From Rhineura floridana (lineage: Eukaryota; Chordata; Lepidosauria; Squamata; Rhineuridae), in contig NC_084480.1 of assembly GCF_030035675.1 (NCBI RefSeq), positions 115,287,238 to 115,351,237 of the forward strand: a DNA stretch of 64,000 nucleotides, given 5' to 3'. Below are positions 1-9,905 of this stretch, one piece after another (position 1 is the stretch's first letter; every line of letters begins with the position of its first letter). Both the position numbers and the translations under genes were made by a program. The notes below the pieces were generated by a model that saw nothing but the letters and a program-made list of their open reading frames with translations, had not been told where the DNA came from and did not search any database.

Positions 1-259
1 CTGTGCTTTCCTTTTAAGTCTCAAAGATCGAGGACTTAAAAAGGTAGTGGGGAGAGTTGCAAAAGGCTTTAAAGACAGCCACCGAACAGGAGTGCATGTG
101 CAAATGCTAAAGCCTTTGCAAAAACTTCCTTGAAGTAGCTTGCTTGCTGTTTCAAAGGGGCACTTTTGCATAGGGCTTTAATCCCTGCTGAGCTGTTGAG
201 CTGATGACTAAATCCTGCTGCCTTCATTGCAGGATCTTGTTCCCTCCTGGAAACAGGAT
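1..259. other. unique DNA, no feature seen
   Basis: I see no recognisable gene, RNA or repeat in this stretch before the first hAT element. Confidence 0.5.
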
Positions 260-375
260 CAGAGCTTGGAAAAGTTACTTTTTTGAACTACAAGTCCCAT
301 CAGCCCATTCCAGTCTCCATGCTGGCTGGGGCTGATGGGAGCTGTAGTTTAAAAAAGTAACTTTTCTAAGCTCTG
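260..375. mobile_element. hAT-type palindromic MITE (116 bp)
   Basis: The unit is nearly all inverted repeat. It begins CAGAGCTTGGAAAAGTTAC and ends with the near-complement GTAACTTTTCTAAGCTCTG, around a core that reads like the widespread reptile motif ACTCCCATCAGCCC. The flanks repeat ACAGGATC at 253-260 and 376-383, one base of which is shared with the element end. This is an 8-base target duplication, as hAT transposases make. A second copy of the same family lies at 44,470-44,585. It carries no coding capacity and must have been mobilised in trans. Confidence 0.85.
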
Positions 376-689
376 ACAGGATCATATAGCCAGTGCAGGA
401 TTAGCACTGTCCTCCTGAGTGACATCAGCTGATGTGTGGGTAGGCATGGCTTGGGGAAAATGGCCTTGCAGGTCAAATTGAACCCCCTGACAGGCTCTCA
501 TAGGCCTGGTGGCAGAAGGTTCCCCATCCCTGGTCAACAGAAGCAAAAGTCCCTATAATTTTTTATTGATATTCTCTAAACTTTAGTGCCATCCTCTAAA
601 TGTCAGCACATTTTGTTGGCCTGAGTAGAACACTGAAGGTTGGCTACCCCATGGGAGTGATGGGTGTGGCTAGTGACACATACCACACA
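376..689. other. unique DNA, no feature seen
   Basis: No recognisable element or gene in this stretch. Confidence 0.4.
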
Positions 690-863
690 GTTCACATTTA
701 AAGCCAAATTGATAAAATTCGCATTTTCCAAAACAACACGAGAACCAAAACACAGCCATCCTTCAAAATTCACACATATCTGAATTGTGCGACATAGTTC
801 TCTACCCAAGCAGTGTTTACAAAAAACTCAGAGAACAGAAATTGACAGATCATTCCATTCCTA
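690..863 (-). mobile_element. hAT-type MITE, TAGGGATGG family, internally deleted copy
   Basis: This shares the strings GAACCAAAACACAGCCATCC and CTTCAAAATT with the full copies at 14,721-15,148 and 57,169-57,690, and ends in the family's terminal motif CCATTCCTA. It is shorter than those copies, lacking most of the internal CAAAAATG-rich part. The left end is not clear, so the start is approximate. Confidence 0.6.
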
Positions 864-888
864 ATGTACATACATACAGACCACACAT

Positions 889-911
889 GATCACCACACA
901 CACACACACAT
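889..911. repeat. (CA)n microsatellite
   Basis: Short CA dinucleotide run. Confidence 0.85.
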
Positions 912-1309
912 GGAGACAGAGGTTCCAGCATTTGTGCTCCCTTTTATAGTACAATGTCACCTATTTTCCTCTCTGGTGAGGAACCACTGGAAAAAGAAAT
1001 CTTCCAATGGTGTCTCACCAGAGGGAGAGGACGCACTTTTGCAAGGTAAGTTAACCCAGGGTTAACCCAACACAGGTTTACCACTAGTGAATATTAGGCA
1101 TAAAATAATAAACAAATAATAAAAAGCGAGGAGTCTTAAAAATGAAAGACCTTACTTCTCCCTTACACATTTGGAGAGTTTTCTACAATACTAGTTCTGA
1201 GCAGTTAGGTACTCTTAAATGTGGTCAACCCTCTTGATAGTTAAAAGGCTGGTCTACTCAGAGTGTTGGTTATAAATCTTCATATTAAAGAATGTAAAAC
1301 TAATTGAGA

Positions 1310-1420
1310 CAACTTTAGGATTTGGGCCATGCAGTTCTATACATGTCTAGTCAGATGTGAGCCTCACTGAGTTCAATGGGACTTATTCCCAGAGTCCCAG
1401 GTAAGTAGATTGTGTCCTAA
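1310..1420. repeat. short palindromic interspersed repeat (TGCAATCCTA family)
   Basis: This is a diverged copy of a short repeat built around CACTGAGTTCAATGGGACTT and AGGTAAGT, with roughly complementary halves. Other copies lie at 30,603-30,690, 32,548-32,630, 55,150-55,210 and 58,485-58,580. It has no coding capacity and looks like an old MITE. I cannot assign it to a superfamily. Confidence 0.55.
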
Positions 1421-2167
1421 ATAATCCCTTTTACTCTATGTCAAAGAAACCAATAAATATATATCTTTTTCCTGGAGTGTTTTGTTAAGGGCAAACTGAG
1501 TGATCTCAAGTTGCTCTAAATTCTGTGTACTTAGAACAGCATTCATTTAGAGTTATTGACCACTCTTTTCACATACTCACCCCTGCAGTTACTTCAGTGT
1601 CAGTCCTGGAGTTACTTCACAGTCAGTCCTAGTAGAAAACTATCCACCCTCCACCACCACCACCACTTTTTGGTTGCCATGGAAATTGCAGCAGGACTTT
1701 CTGCATCTAAAAGCAACATATATAGGTTTGCATTGTAATTGTCTTTGCGTCTAATCAGAAAAACAACAGGTCTCCTTTTTCATTATTGTACCTTCTCCAT
1801 CTGAAGGTTCTCCCCTTGCCACTAAAAATACATTCTGTTTCCTGTCGCACTGCAATACTTCAAAGTTTTTAAACAGAGAGTTGTCCTCTAAGAAAGAATT
1901 GGGAATCCTAAGAATATGTTGCACACCCCACAAGAGGAGGAATGCAGAAGAAATTTCAAACCTATCTCTCTTCATTTGCCAGTGAAAACTCTTCCTTTGA
2001 AAATGGACTCAGAAACCTTACTATAAATAGATTCCTCCCTGCTTTCAGAGAGCATCTCTCTTTACCCAGTTCTGATTTGCAACAGGATTTTGACGGAATT
2101 AAAGTATGTAAGTTCCTCCTAATTTTCTCATAAGAAATACTTTGCTGATTATTGCTGATTATGAACT
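1421..2167. other. unique DNA, no feature seen
   Basis: No recognisable element. A CCACCACCACCACCAC run near 1,650 is the only simple sequence. Short open frames here look like chance. Confidence 0.4.
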
Positions 2168-2175
2168 GTACTCTG

Positions 2176-2711
2176 CAGGGCCAGCAACAGGCATGCTGGG
2201 GCCCTTGGGCTCCAGCCTGCCCTGGGCCCCGGCACATGCACACATGCTCCACCTACCTACCTTTCCCTTGGTGAATACTGCCCATGCTGTGCACGCATGC
2301 CTGCTATCAACCAAGATGGCAGCCAAGGCTTCCCTAAGGGGCTGATGCCTCTGCTGCCATCTTGGTTGATGGCATAAGCGCATGCTACACGTGCGCATCC
2401 CTGCCATCAACCAAGATGGCGGCAGGGACATCAGCCCCTTAGGGAAATCTTGGCTGCCATTTTGGTTGACGGCAGGCTTGCGCCTGCAGTGCAGTCAGCA
2501 TTTACGTCAAGGGAGAGGTAGGTGAGGCATGCAGGTGGGCATTGCGGGCCTACACAGAAGTAGGAGGGGTGTCTGGGAGCTCCCTCTCGTGATCCATGGC
2601 AGGGTTGGGAGCTGATGCTGACACAGGTCATGGAAGGGAGTGCTACCCACCCACCCTAAGGAGAGGCCCTCAGCCAGGGCCCAACCTGGCCGCCCTCTGT
2701 CGCCACCCCTG
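2176..2711. mobile_element. hAT-type palindromic element with YY1-like motifs
   Basis: The ends are CAGGGCCAGCAAC and GTCGCCACCCCTG, and GTACTCTG is repeated exactly at 2,168-2,175 and 2,712-2,719 as an 8-base target duplication. The interior is a series of inverted repeats of a block reading CAACCAAGATGGCNGC next to CCCTAAGGGGCTGA, present four times in alternating orientation between about 2,310 and 2,475. The AAGATGGCGGC core matches the known YY1 binding consensus. Related copies lie at 37,964-38,556 and 42,892-43,112. There is no transposase frame, so it is non-autonomous. Confidence 0.85.
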
Positions 2712-2719
2712 GTACTCTG

Positions 2720-2819
2720 GTATGGCAGTCAGTTTTGTACTGCAACGTCATCACAGTCATACCTTTTGAATTTCCTTTCTCTGATCCTTTATCTATTGGA
2801 GGTAACAGGAAATGGCGTT
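2720..2819. other. short unique spacer
   Basis: About 100 bases of plain sequence lie between the hAT target duplication and the left end of the recombinase retrotransposon. Confidence 0.4.
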
Positions 2820-2934
2820 CCTGTTTAAGGGGCGTTTTTTGCCTCCACCCTAATTAGTCAAGAAGACTTGGGAAAGTTCTCGAAGTTCAGCAGTTTTGCC
2901 ACATGAGATCATTGCGCCAATTAGGACGGGGTTT

Positions 2935-2960
2935 GAGCAGGGTATTTAAGGCTGCTCCAC
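2935..2960 (+). promoter_or_regulatory. possible TATA-type promoter of the retrotransposon
   Basis: GGGTATTTAAGG sits about 120 bases inside the left end, upstream of all frames, followed by a T/C-rich leader of about 800 bases. This is the expected place for the element's own promoter. Its use is inferred. Confidence 0.35.
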
Positions 2961-3766
2961 CCCCTTAGCGTTTGCCTTTTTTGCCTCACGGCACCTTTTG
3001 CACGTTGTGCTTGCAAGGGCTCCGTCTGCGTTTTGTTGGTGACCATTTCCAATTCTTGCCTGCTGGTTGTCTGTCGTTGCTGCCTGCTCCTGTCTCGTAT
3101 TTATACCTCTCGTTTTGTTTGTTTTCATTCCCGCTGATCAGCTGGGCTGTGGGCGTCCTCCCACACGCCCGGTGGCTTCCTGCTGGCTTGCCGGTGGTTC
3201 GCTCCCTTCTCCAGTTCTATACGCATTGTAGCATTTGTTGTTATTTAATACTGTGTGTTTTTCTTAAGGAGGTTGGTGGGTGGTTGCGTTCAATTTAATT
3301 TCATTAGTTTTATTGCTACTAATTTCTTTCCATTTGGCTACCCCCCCTTCTTTCTTTCCGGTTTGTGTTTTTTATTGTGGGAATAGGCTGTATTTGCGAG
3401 AGTTCCTTGTTTGTTTTTCCATTTATAATAGCTTGCCTTGATATATATATTGCTTGCTCCTATATATTTATATATTAGTGATAGAGATTCTTTTGATTTA
3501 TCAAATTTAGTTCAAGTTGTTAATTTATTTCCCGTTAAGTAATTAATACCCTCTCCTTCGTTCCAGAAAACCCCGCCCCCTCTCCTCCCCCCCTCCTTTT
3601 TTTTTCTTCCATTTACTTTTCATTGTATCTGAATTTGTGGGTGCCTTTGGTTGTTTTCTGTTTTGTTTAATTTTAGTATTACTTGTGGTTTTGATTTGTG
3701 AATTTTAATAGGTATTTGTATACTTGTTGCTTTTGCTGCTGCTAATTGTTGTATTGTGGTTCGAAC

Positions 3767-5238
3767 ATGCTGCCCCAGAAGGTTCAGCAGAAGAAAGGTG
3801 TTAGTGTGGTGAAGCAGGCTTCCAAGCGCCCCCCATCTCAACAGCACCATTCATCTGATGAAGATGATGATATGGGAACCATTCGTGCTTTGGTAGCTAG
3901 GGTGGATGCCTTGGAAAGGGCACGCAGGCAGCCGCAAGATGCTGGGGCGGGGCCCAGTGCAGCCCCTCCAGGTAAGAAATCCGCTCGCTTGGCAGCTAAG
4001 AGTTCTAAGTTGAGTATTCTTGCCGCTTTGGTTTCCAGGATTGATGTTCTTGAGGCTGCAGCACCTGTTCACGACCCCACCGTTCTGATGCCTCCAGTTG
4101 ACTCGCCTGCGGTTCTGCCTGCGTTCTCCTCTTCCATGCCCCCAGTTCCAGCTACTGCTGGGCCACTTCAAGGACAGCTTCTGTCTCATCCACCCGGTGT
4201 CCCGCCTGTACCAGCTGTGGCATCTGGATGTGTGGCTTCACCTCTGGTTGCCTCTCCAGCTGCCTATACAGGTGAGAATAATGCACCACATGCTCACGCT
4301 ACACAGTTACTAGCTCCAGGCATTCCTGCTCTTGAGCCGCCTACGGCAGGTTCTCAGCTGCCAGGCGGTGTGTCACAACCTTTTGTGTTCATGGGGGGGT
4401 ATTAGTTCCGCAGCAACCTCAGCTTCCGTGGCCTGCTGCGGCGGTGTCACCATGGCAGCCAACAGTGGCTCCCTCTGGGCTACCTCCCACCTCTTTGCCT
4501 CTTCCCCAGGGTGTTTACCCACAAGGTGATACCTCCCTTCCTTTGGGTGACCATTTATTAGTTGCAACGAAGGAAAGAATTTGGTGTGGAGAATATATTG
4601 ATTTGTTTACTCTCCTTTTTCAGGAGAATGAGATAAAACCTAAGGAAGCTCAGGATTTCAAGGAGCGGGAGGCAGCTACAAAAAAGAAGGTCGATCGCGT
4701 GTGGCCTAATTGGCTGAATGCCTATACAATTTATATGGGCGTTATGACGCAGGCCTATCCATCCAGGGCCTTGTCAATGATAAAATATCAGGACATCATT
4801 CATCGGGCCTTCCATGAATTCTCTGGAACTGCTTGGTTGCGGTATGACGAGAATTTCAGGCAAAGGGCGGCACTGGATCCCACCCTTCGTTGGGACGTGG
4901 AGCATGCGGGCCTGTGGCTGCGCTCCATGACCCCTGCCAGGCCCACTCCTGGTGATAGAGCCGATAGTGGACACCTCTTGGCTCGTGCGCAGACTTCCGT
5001 CTTTGGCTCTGGCCAAGGCGGGCAGTGGGTTCAATCCCAGCAAGTCTGCTGGACATTTAACAGTACCGGCCGATGCCTTAGGCGTCCGTGCAGGTTCCGA
5101 CATGCCTGCGGACTGTGTGGTGGCAATCACCCCAGTTCCTCCTGCCAGCGTGCCCAGCAGACTCGCCAGGGTACAGGGGAACATCAACATTCCAAACGCG
5201 GGTCTGGCAATAGCGGTGGTACGTCACAAGGCCAGTAG
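3767..5238 (+). pseudogene. gag-like region of the recombinase retrotransposon
   Basis: The start of this region encodes a basic N-terminus, an acidic SSDEDDD stretch and a short heptad-like ALVARVDALERA helix, then a proline/alanine-rich linker. Farther on is a globular part with WPNWLNAYTIYMGVM, and a C-terminal cysteine/histidine cluster of the form CWxFNxxGxC..CxFxHxCxxCxGxHPxxxC. That cluster is characteristic of gag-like proteins of vertebrate Ngaro/DIRS elements and probably binds nucleic acid. The region belongs to a fossil element and is not fully open. Confidence 0.75.
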
Positions 5239-6790
5239 CCCTATCAAGATAATTCCTCTGGCTGGATTGCTAGATGGTTATCCCAATAGGAATGCTGCCA
5301 GTTTTCTGTTGGGAGGTTTTTCTGAAGGTTTCTGCATCCCTTTTGAGGGTCCCAGGGTGGCAACTTCCTCTGCCAATCAGCCCTCTCTTAGGACTATGGC
5401 CCCGGTAGTTTTGGCCAAACTCAATAAGGAAATAATTGCCGATCGCATCTCAGGCCCCTTTCCCTTTCCTCCATTGGAAAATTTGCGGATTTCTCCTTTA
5501 GGTATTGTCCCTAAGAAGCAGCCTGGCGAATATCGCCTCATCCATAATTTGTCATTCCCAAAGGTGCCTCTGTTAATGATGGCATTTCTCCAAGTCATGC
5601 ATCGGTCAGATATACATCTTTCGATGAGGCTGTGAGGGTAGTTCGTAGGGCCGGTAAGGGTGCTTTAATGGCAAAGTGTGATATAAAATCCACTTTTCGC
5701 CTCTTGCCTGTACACCCCGATGACATTGATTTGCTAGGTTTCAAATTTCAAGGCCAGTTCTATGTTGATAGGGCCATGCCCATGGGCTGTTCAGTGTCTT
5801 GTGCTGCTTTTGAAGCATTTAGCACTTTTCTCGAATGGGCACTGCAGAAGAGGACTTCTTCTTCCCTCTCAGCTCATTATTTAGATGATTTTTTATTTAT
5901 AGGGCCGGCAGGGTCTTTCCACTGCCTCCATTTGATGCAATCTTTTGAGGCCTTAACCACAGAATTGGGTGTCCCTTTAGCTCCTGAAAAGTCGGAGGGC
6001 CCTTCTACTTCGCTTACCTTTTTAGGTATTCACTTAGATATGGTAGCTCAGTCTTCCAGTTTGCCGCGGGACAAGTTGCTTGCCTTGAGGCAGCGTCTTC
6101 ATTCCGTACTTTTATTGAAAAAGATGACTTTGGCTCAGTTGCAGGAACTTGTTGGCCATTTAGTTTTTGCTTCTAAAGTCATTTCCCCTGGGCGTGAGTT
6201 CCTCAGGCATCTTTGTGACGCCATGAAAGGAGTTCGCTCCCGCTTCCATTTGCTTAGGGTCACCGCTGGGATGAGAGCTGATTTAAATATGTGGCTTGCA
6301 TTTTTGGAAGATTTTAATGGTCTTTCCTTTTGGCGCGAGGAATTACTTTTGGAAGCCGAATTGCAGGTACATTCTGATGCTGCTGGGGGCTTAGGTTTTG
6401 GTGTAATTTTCAGATCACAATGGTGTGCTGAGAGGTGGCCTCCCAAGTGGCAGGCCTCTGGGATCACGGCAGATATGACATTTTTGGAATTTTTTCCAAT
6501 TGTTGTAGTGGTTTATGTCTGGCTGTTGGCATTCCAAAATCGCACAGTACATTTTTGGTGCGATAATTTGTCCACAGTGTGTGTCATTAATGCTCAGACT
6601 TCCAAATCTCCTCGCGTTATGCGCCTGGTGCGTGCATTTGTCTTGCAATGTTTGTGATTTAATATTCTCTTCATTGCTCGGCATGTTCCAGGTCTGCAGA
6701 ATTGTGTTGCTGATGCTCTCTCCCGCTTACAGATGGTGCACTTTCGGGAGCTTGCACCTGGAGCAGCTTTGGATCCAGTCCTGGTCCCAC
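5170..6790 (+). pseudogene. reverse transcriptase and RNase H region of the recombinase retrotransposon
   Basis: The RT is recognisable from FCIPFEGP, ISPLGIVPKKQPGEYRLIHN, LMAKCDIKSTFRLLPVHP (palm, first catalytic Asp), MPMGCSVSCAAFEAF and the catalytic box HYLDDFLFIG. LGVPLAPEKSEGP and LTFLGI follow, as in DIRS/Ngaro enzymes. Downstream, VHSDAAGGLGFGVIF, FLEFFPIVV and WCDNLSTVCVIN are the RNase H acidic motifs. HVPG followed by an ADALSRLQ-like stretch closes the domain. The product would copy element RNA into DNA. It starts within the end of the gag region, and overlapping frames are usual in this family. Fossil, not fully open. Confidence 0.85.
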
Positions 6791-6797
6791 CTTTCCT

Positions 6798-7703
6798 ATG
6801 GAATCTTGGCAATTAGAAGTTGGGGCTGCTATTGCTTCTGCCCTTGCTCCCAGTACTCAAAAAGCGTATGAGCGTTCTTTTGCAAAGTTCCAGGCTTTCC
6901 GCTTCAGTGCTGATCTACCTATGGCATGGCCTATTCCTGCTGCTCATTTATTGCAGTTTATGTTGTTCTTAAAAGGGCAAAATAATTCTGTTTCTACTAT
7001 CACTAGACACCTCTCCGCGCTGGCCTTTATTTCTAAGGCACGAGGCCTGCAGGATCATTCTGTAGATTTTAGGGTCAGACAGGTCCTTGAGGGTTGGTCG
7101 CGTTCTGCTCCCAGGCCCCCTGACCGGAGGAGGCCAATCACGCCCGATGTCCTCCTCCAGATCCTGGCATTATTTCGTTCTCTGTGCTCATCTCAGTATG
7201 AGACGCACCTTTTCGCCGCAGTAACTCTGACAATGTTCTATGGTGCTTTCCGCCCTAGCGAAGTATTGGTCCTCTCTAAGCGCGATGTGTCCTATCGGGC
7301 CTTATGCTTTGGCGATTGCACATTAGGTGCTGATATGGTTAGGTTTTCCCTGAGAGTCTCTAAGACTGATCAGAAGGGCCGTGGCAGTAGTGTGTCTTTA
7401 TGCAGTTGCCAGGTTCCTGATTTATGCCCTGTGTCTGCATTGCGTCAATTCCTGTCCCTTAGGCCGTTGGGCCAAAGTTACCTTTTCATACATGTGGATG
7501 GTTCTGCTCTGACTCAGTTCCAATTTTGGGTCGTTGTTCGGCAGGCCTTGTTGGCCAGTGGTCGCGATGCTGGAGTCTATGGGCTGCATTCGTTTCAGAT
7601 TGGTGCGGCCACGGCCGCAGCCCTGGTGGGCATGAGCGTTAGCGATATCCAGGCAATTGGCAGGTGGCGTTCATCCACTTTCCAGTCTTACGTACGGTAT
7701 TAA
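6798..7703 (+). CDS. tyrosine recombinase of the retrotransposon
   Basis: An open stretch of about 300 codons following the RNase H region. The N-terminal half (IASALAPSTQKAYERSFAKF..) resembles the SAM-like core-binding domain of tyrosine recombinases, with the STQKAYERS start typical of YR retrotransposons. The C-terminal half is the catalytic domain: TLTMFYGAFRPSEVL around residue 150, then near residues 257-300 the HS..GAAT..A block, IGRWRSST and the terminal YVRY, where the nucleophilic tyrosine of the family lies. In the family this enzyme integrates a circular DNA copy without target duplication. Part of a fossil element. Confidence 0.85.
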   Translation: MESWQLEVGAAIASALAPSTQKAYERSFAKFQAFRFSADLPMAWPIPAAHLLQFMLFLKGQNNSVSTITRHLSALAFISKARGLQDHSVDFRVRQVLEGWSRSAPRPPDRRRPITPDVLLQILALFRSLCSSQYETHLFAAVTLTMFYGAFRPSEVLVLSKRDVSYRALCFGDCTLGADMVRFSLRVSKTDQKGRGSSVSLCSCQVPDLCPVSALRQFLSLRPLGQSYLFIHVDGSALTQFQFWVVVRQALLASGRDAGVYGLHSFQIGAATAAALVGMSVSDIQAIGRWRSSTFQSYVRY

Positions 7704-7709
7704 TTCACT

Positions 7710-8327
7710 TTGTTTTACTTCTGTTTTTCTTTAGGTGTTCTAAGTCTTCCTGTCCCTGCGAGGATTGTCCTGTGTGGCCATTCCATCTTGTTTTGGGCGC
7801 ACCAGAGGGCCTCTTCGTCGGTTTCTGGGACGCAGCTGCAGCTTTCCGCCTCAGCTACAGTTAGTTGGGAGGCTCGGAGGGGCATGTTATGGGATGCGTT
7901 GATGCCATTGGTGTGCCAAATTATGTCTTCGGCTGCCCAGCCTCATGTTTTGTTAACTCATTTGGGGGAGAATGACTTGGTGCAGCGGCCTGGTATGGAT
8001 TTGCTGCTCAAAGTCACTCGAGATCTCACGTGGCTGATTCGTTCTTACCCTAATCTCATATTGGTGTGGTCTGACATGCTTGTGAGACGGGTGTGGAGGG
8101 GTACGTGCCACCCAAATAGGATTGATAGGTCCTGGAAATGGGTAAATAGGAAGGTCAGGGCTTTGGTTTTGTCCCTTGGTGGGGCTTTCATCTCTCACGA
8201 TAGGATTAAGTTCCATTCCCCACACTTGTTTCGGGATGATGGGGTTCATCTTTCTGAGCAGGGGTGTGATTTGTTTTTGGAGGATCTTAGGTGGGGCCTT
8301 GCCAGTTTGTTTTCCTCCTTGGGTTGA
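7710..8327 (+). CDS. SGNH/GDSL-hydrolase-like protein of the retrotransposon
   Basis: About 205 codons directly after the recombinase, in the same frame. The three spaced blocks of SGNH hydrolases are visible: block I around residues 20-30 (VLCGHSILFWA), block III near 81-90 (LLTHLGENDL) and block V near 176-185 (DDGVHLSEQG). A hydrolase-like extra frame is known from vertebrate Ngaro-type elements. Its substrate and purpose are not established, and a lipid- or carbohydrate-esterase role is only inference from the fold. The GHS form of block I differs from the classical GDS. It is part of a fossil element, so host function is not implied. Confidence 0.75.
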   Translation: MFYFCFSLGVLSLPVPARIVLCGHSILFWAHQRASSSVSGTQLQLSASATVSWEARRGMLWDALMPLVCQIMSSAAQPHVLLTHLGENDLVQRPGMDLLLKVTRDLTWLIRSYPNLILVWSDMLVRRVWRGTCHPNRIDRSWKWVNRKVRALVLSLGGAFISHDRIKFHSPHLFRDDGVHLSEQGCDLFLEDLRWGLASLFSSLG

Positions 8328-8810
8328 GGGGAGCAAGCTTCAGCTGATCCCCTCTGGTGGCATGGAATTCGGGCAGGTGAGGTATATTGGGGTTAAATTG
8401 AGGTGGTTAAGGCACTCAGGTAGAGGGCACTCCCTAGGGAACCATCAGGGCTTAATGCCTGGTGGGGATCTGGTCAGTGTCCTTGTGGGACCTGCTTGCG
8501 CATCATGGTGAACACCTGTACGGCGGGGCCATGGTGCGGAGGTAGGAACCACAGCTGACTCCAACAGCAAGGAGGGAGGATTTCGCCCACAGCCTTGACT
8601 TTGGAGTTACAGTTTGAGGAGAATTATTTGCCTTTAGAAGGTGAGGGAGTATTCCCTCACAGTTAGGTTTGCCTCACCTGCCCAAAGTATTTTAGATTTG
8701 AAGAATTGGCTTATTTGCATTTGATGTAGTATGTTATTTTTAATAAATATAACATTATTCCACCTTTGTGTCACGAGTCTTCTTTGGTGTGGGGGCAATC
8801 TATCAACAGG
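8328..8810 (+). mobile_element. 3' non-coding region and right end of the recombinase retrotransposon
   Basis: After the last frame comes about 480 bases with an AATAAA signal at about 8,740 (TTTTTAATAAATATAAC) and the right terminus TGTCACGAGTCTTCTTTGG. A diverged relative of this region, with the same TCACCTGCC..GTCTCATGAGTCTTCTTTG order, is at 22,540-23,130. This second copy supports the boundary. Confidence 0.7.
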
Positions 8811-9214
8811 TGCTGTTGACTGGTCAGAAAAACCTAAGTGCATGTTTGCAGCTTTAATCATACAACAAAACAAGCACGTCCTGCAACAAAATGTTGCACT
8901 GTAGAATGCCCCTTTTCAGTTTTTCAGTCAGCTAGACTGCCATGCCCTCCTCCATGATATTCCACTCCATTCCCCCTCTTACACAGTTTAGTGTCTCCTC
9001 CCCTTGCCAACACACAGTCAGCATTCCATAGCAACTGAGCATGCTTAGTCCTCATTAAACTATTTGTATGGACGTTAATCACCTTAAGGTTGGTGCTTTT
9101 CCATCATCATCATCACCATTATTATCATTACCATTATTATTATTCTGCACACCTTAGGTCTCTCTTGTATGAGGGTGCTGCTATTTTGATTAAATAAGCC
9201 CAAGTATTCTTCCT
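8811..9214. other. unique DNA with a short ATC/ATT simple repeat
   Basis: No gene or element recognised. A mixed (CAT)/(TTA) trinucleotide run lies at about 9,098-9,144. Confidence 0.45.
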
Positions 9215-9315
9215 GAAGATCCAAGATAAAATATAAGGTGATAAACCGCCTAGAAAGCTTCAGCTATGGGGCAGTATACGAATGTAATAAATAAATAAAT
9301 AATAAATAATAAATA
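9215..9315 (+). repeat. LINE 3' tail (CR1/L2-type) with AATA repeat
   Basis: ATAAACCGCCTAGAAAGCTT followed by ATGGGGCAGTATACGAATG and an (AATA)n tail matches the 3' ends of CR1/L2-group LINEs and their SINEs. A minus-strand relative is at 44,990-45,125. Only the terminal 100 bases are present. Confidence 0.6.
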
Positions 9316-9734
9316 AACATAACCGACAGAATTCATCTAAAGCTAAGCACTGACTTTGAAGGGAAATAATTCAGTGTAGGAGCTCTCAGCCGTGATGACT
9401 CCTAGTAGATAAAGTATGGTTTCTGTGATGACAGAATTTAATGGGGGGGGGATAATTTTTTCAAGCTGAAAATCATGAAACTTGATTATACAGATGGAAA
9501 TTTGGATCCCAATGTACTTAATATATATAAAAAATAAATCCCAAGTATAAAGTGTTGTAGCAGGCATTGCTTGGCTTGCTTGAAAGATTCCTGATGCACC
9601 AGAACATTTAGTGGTAGCGTGAGCGGTATCAGCCTAGAGGCAGAAGTGTTCCCCTGTGGTGTCAAGTGCTCTAATGACCAGTGGCTTATGGGAAAACATT
9701 TCAGAAAAGAGGGAGAGAGGGGGAACAGTGCTAT
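9316..9734. other. unique DNA, no feature seen
   Basis: No recognisable element. A short G run lies near 9,445. Confidence 0.4.
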
Positions 9735-9905
9735 AGGGACGTTGCTGGAGGCATTATATCTCTGACTACCAATTCTTGACAATCACAACCAGTGAGAGGG
9801 CTGTTGCACTTGGGTCCTGCTTGCGGGCTTCCCATGGGCATCTGGTTGGCAACTATGAGAACAGGATGCTGGACCAGATGGGACTTTGACCTAGTCCCAA
9901 AGGAT
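9735..9905 (+). mobile_element. CR1 LINE 3' end fragment
   Basis: GGGCTTCCCATGGGCATCTG followed by GTTGGCAACTATGAGAACAG and GATGCTGGACCAGATGGGAC is the characteristic 3'-untranslated end of sauropsid CR1 LINEs. The copy is 5'-truncated and stops before the usual terminal octamer repeats. A relative lies at 18,790-18,985. Confidence 0.7.

Larger units (their letters stand above)
2820..8810 (+). mobile_element. Ngaro/DIRS-type tyrosine-recombinase retrotransposon, near full length (fossil)
   Basis: A 6-kb element on the plus strand with, in order, a gag-like region ending in a cysteine/histidine motif, reverse transcriptase and RNase H, a tyrosine recombinase, and an SGNH-hydrolase-like frame. 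This is the order known for vertebrate Ngaro-type elements, which use a recombinase instead of an integrase and so leave no target duplication. None is seen here. The ends are imperfect inverted copies: CCTGTTT..GCCTCCACCC..AAGAAGACT on the left against AGTCTTCTT..GTGTGGGGGC..CAACAGG on the right. There is no methyltransferase domain between RNase H and recombinase, which favours Ngaro over classical DIRS, although the terminal inverted match is more DIRS-like. It is almost whole, with only a few breaks (about three to five) in its reading frames. Age looks moderate. Confidence 0.88.
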
